A stretch of 64,000 bases of DNA from contig CAJSYZ010000008.1 of NCBI GenBank assembly GCA_910574455.1, positions 124,001-188,000 of the forward strand, in the 5' to 3' direction. The notes beneath the pieces were generated by a model. It saw nothing but the letters and a program-made list of their open reading frames with translations. It was not told the origin of the DNA and did no database searches. Numbering within the stretch: the stretch's first letter is position 1; each line of letters starts with the position of its first letter. A program made the translations under genes and the position numbers. The stretch is from Trichaptum fuscoviolaceum. Its lineage: Eukaryota; Basidiomycota; Agaricomycetes; Hymenochaetales; Trichaptaceae. Shown piece by piece: positions 61,790 to 64,000 of the stretch.

Positions 61790-63547
61790 CCGCCAGTCCC
61801 CACGTGCGCGCGTACTTTCGACTTTCTGCCGTTAACTCGGCCTCGGTGTGGAGTCGACGACTCGACGGGTACTGAATGGGTGCTGCCGATCTCTCGACGA
61901 GTCCGTGATGGATGTCATAGATCTACATTGAATATTAGAACTGTAATCTATTGCATTGGATATACAATACGTACCATTTGCCTGACATCACGGTTAGCCA
62001 CCGTCAAGTACGGCCCGTCGATAGCCCCAACTGCCCCTGATCGCCCAGCCTCCGGACCCAGCCTGATCGTCACCCACTCACCCATCTCGAACAACCGTTC
62101 GAAGTCACCGGCCTCCACCTCCTCAAGAGCCTTGCCATCGGTATCCCAATCGAGCCGAACGGTGAACGTCGACGTAGACGACGATATGATTGTGCCGGTA
62201 CTATTTTTTTTGGTCCGGACACGATCTCCTACTCGAGTATATGCGCCATTCGTGACGCGGATCGCGGTCTGGCTGACGCCGATATATGGAGCCACCTCCT
62301 CCGGCGAAGGTCGAAGAATAGGCTTCACTGCATGTATGCCGAATACGTGCAGTCTCTCGAACCCATGTTCAAACGTTCTGCCCAAAAACGTCCACTTCCC
62401 CTCGCTTTCCTCCACCAGCGCGTATTCCGGATCGTCGACTAACTGCTGACGGCGAAGACAATCCTGTACGTTTTTAGGGTCGAACGGCGTGGCCTCTGGC
62501 CGTTTCATTACATCCGCCTTCCCTTTCCCTTCAATGCGCCGCCGCTTAGCTGCACGAACTTGGTAATCGGAGAGCAAGGGCTTCGGCTTCGTAGTGAAGT
62601 CCAAGTCCAGACGAGGCACCAGCCACAACACGAGTAAGTCGTCCTTCACGATGTCGTGGTCCGCCAACGGGCGGTGATCCTCATGGGTCATCGGAGGGAG
62701 TGTAGAGTTGGCAGCCAAGGGCACGTATGCGATGTCACCCTTATACTGGCCTGATCGCATGCGCACGAAGGAGTCGAGCTCCACGACAGGAATGGCCTGT
62801 CTACGACGCATTAGGTCCCAGACCGCTCGCCTATCTTCTTCCGGTACCAACTTCATTTTGCCGGTCATAATCCCTACGATGCCAGCACTAGCGCATGCCT
62901 TCTCGACGTCGATGCGTGTATGTGCGTACGCATATATGCGTCCGCTCAGACCGGGAATAGAGAAGGCACGCGCGCCAGATGGAAGGCAGGTGTTGACCCT
63001 CTCTACATACGCCTTCTCTTGATGATACTGTCAATGTATTAGTTTATTTCACTCCGATAAAGTAGACTCACTTACGAAGGTCGGTAATATCCACATGGGC
63101 TTTAACCCATCGTATTCTTCCCTCATGCGCTCGTCGACGACCCTCGTATTGCCCAGAAATTCGTAGGAGACGGACTGAACACCGGGCACTTGGCGTCCAG
63201 CCCTCTCGTTCGCTTGGACAGACGCCAAGGAATCACCTCGAGCCCGCTCCCGGAAACGGCGTGCGATAGCGTCCGCAGCCTCGTCCTGCTCCAGATCGGC
63301 GGCCTGGTCGCGCAGGAACTGCGCTATGTCGAAAGAGGAGGCAGAGGTACGCTGCTCCGGCTCGTCCACTAGGAAATCTATGCGCATACAATGAGTGTAT
63401 GTTCTAACATTTCTGTTGCCTTTACTCACCATCTTCACCATCCTCTTCGTCTTCCTCGTCGTCCCTCCCATCTTCGATGGCTGCGTCGTCAATGAAGACA
63501 CGAGCCGCGTCCCTTACATCGCGCGACCTCATCTGTTTCATGCCCAT
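61790..63547 (-). pseudogene. Spt5-like protein, 5' part (split by element C)
   Basis: Exons on the minus strand: 63547-63430, 63377-63076, 63027-61975 and the first part of exon 4, 61922-61790. The start is the first ATG of MGMKQMRSRDVRDAARVFID. An acidic N-terminus (EDGRDDEEDEEDGEDD) is followed by an NGN-like region (LPSGARAFSIPGLSGRIYAY, then IDVEKACASAGIVGI and KMKLVPEEDRRAVWDLM), a KOW module (FVRMRSGQYKGDIAYV), a basic linker, and a second KOW-like block (YTRVGDRVRTKKNSTGTII). This is the layout of the elongation factor Spt5, which rides on RNA polymerase II. At about 720 aa (joined) it is shorter than housekeeping Spt5 and lacks an evident C-terminal repeat region, so it is likely an accessory paralog. 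Confidence 0.82.
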
Positions 63548-64000
63548 TATTAGTTACTTCTTCATCATTACTCTCTTCTCATTTCGTCTCACTTTAATAA
63601 CTTTTAATCGTTAAAAGAATGCGAACGTCACTTGCTTTTTTTTTCTTTCAAATAATTAGTTATAATTTACAATCAAGTCCAAGATCAATTTGCTATCTAA
63701 ATAATGAAAGTGGGGACAGAGTACTATCTAAATAATGAAAGTGGGGACGACCGAGACGACGTCGTACGCAAAGGGAAGATAATGGGACGGGTAGAAAGAA
63801 AATTTCCCACAATACGCTGCAAAGGGTCTTGAAGTGTTACTTTTTTGGGGGTATTTCGGGTAGGCTTGTTGGCGTCGAGGGCGGAATACGCCCTCGGTAG
63901 ATCGGTAGCACAACGTCCTTACCGAGTTACCGAGCCTCGACGCCAAAAAGCCTACCCGAAATACCCCCAAAAAAGTAACACTTCAAGACTGGCGGAAGCC
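63548..64000. other. Right end of window, non-coding
   Basis: Upstream region of the Spt5-like gene. Contains a 25-bp direct repeat (CTATCTAAATAATGAAAGTG at 63693 and 63724) and the foldback repeat at 63826-63989. No gene. Confidence 0.5.
63826..63989. repeat. 164-bp foldback (MITE-like) repeat
   Basis: Left arm GTCTTGAAGTGTTACTTTTT.. and right arm are inverted copies over about 55 bp with one or two mismatches (GGCTTGTTGGCG versus GGCTTTTTGGCG). The centre holds two more small hairpins (CGAGGGCG..CGCCCTCG and CGGTAG..). No clear target duplication was seen. Confidence 0.75.

Noticed and set aside
1..64000. CRISPR arrays, bacterial operons, tRNA or rRNA genes
   Set aside because: None seen; repeats present are LTRs, MITEs, a minisatellite and diverged segmental copies, and gene structure is eukaryotic.

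Overview
The window reads as nuclear DNA of a filamentous basidiomycete, most likely an agaricomycete. The evidence is short 45-60 bp GT..AG introns in every host-like gene, a run of STE3-type seven-helix pheromone receptors, a DUF6589-family gene, Spt5-like and AT-hook genes of the kind that are multi-copy in agaricomycetes, and fungal chromoviruses, hAT-like and Ngaro/DIRS-like elements. No bacterial operons, rRNA, tRNA or CRISPR were seen. More than half of the window is transposon sequence.

Layout. 1-2.7 kb: the 3' half of a tyrosine-recombinase retroelement (RNase H, recombinase, split direct repeats). 4.1-18.6 kb: three tandem STE3 receptor paralogs with the same six-exon structure; the third has an in-frame stop. 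They are separated by gene-poor DNA carrying repeated ~0.4-kb segments. This resembles a pheromone-receptor (mating-type B-like) cluster, but I found no convincing CaaX pheromone precursor. 21.3-26.7 kb: a convergent pair, a 917-aa DUF6589 protein and a RecQ-family helicase. 26.85-40.3 kb: a decayed chromovirus (element A) that was split by an intact-looking younger chromovirus on the opposite strand (element B, 5-bp target duplication GAGCG); the 5' LTR of A also holds a 357-bp hAT-like foldback MITE. 41.9-47.8 kb: minus-strand accessory genes (an AT-hook protein, two tandem paralogs of an unrecognised family, a minisatellite-bearing ORF). 48.3-63.5 kb: a minus-strand Spt5-like gene whose fourth coding exon is split by a 12.5-kb LTR retrotransposon (element C, 549-bp LTRs, 5-bp duplication CCGCC). 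Element C carries gag, pol with chromodomain, extra 5' ORFs and four extra ORFs downstream of pol, and is itself split by a 1.56-kb hAT-like element. The window ends in a 164-bp foldback repeat.

How it fits together. The host genes fall into two blocks, receptors and accessory nuclear genes, both enlarged and broken by successive insertions whose order can be read: B is younger than A; the hAT-like element is younger than C; C is younger than the Spt5-like gene. The most unusual items are the extra-ORF retrotransposon C, the DUF6589/RecQ pair and the triplicated receptors with drifting splice donors. All gene models were built by eye from splice signals and frame continuity; coordinates of exon edges may be off by a base or two.
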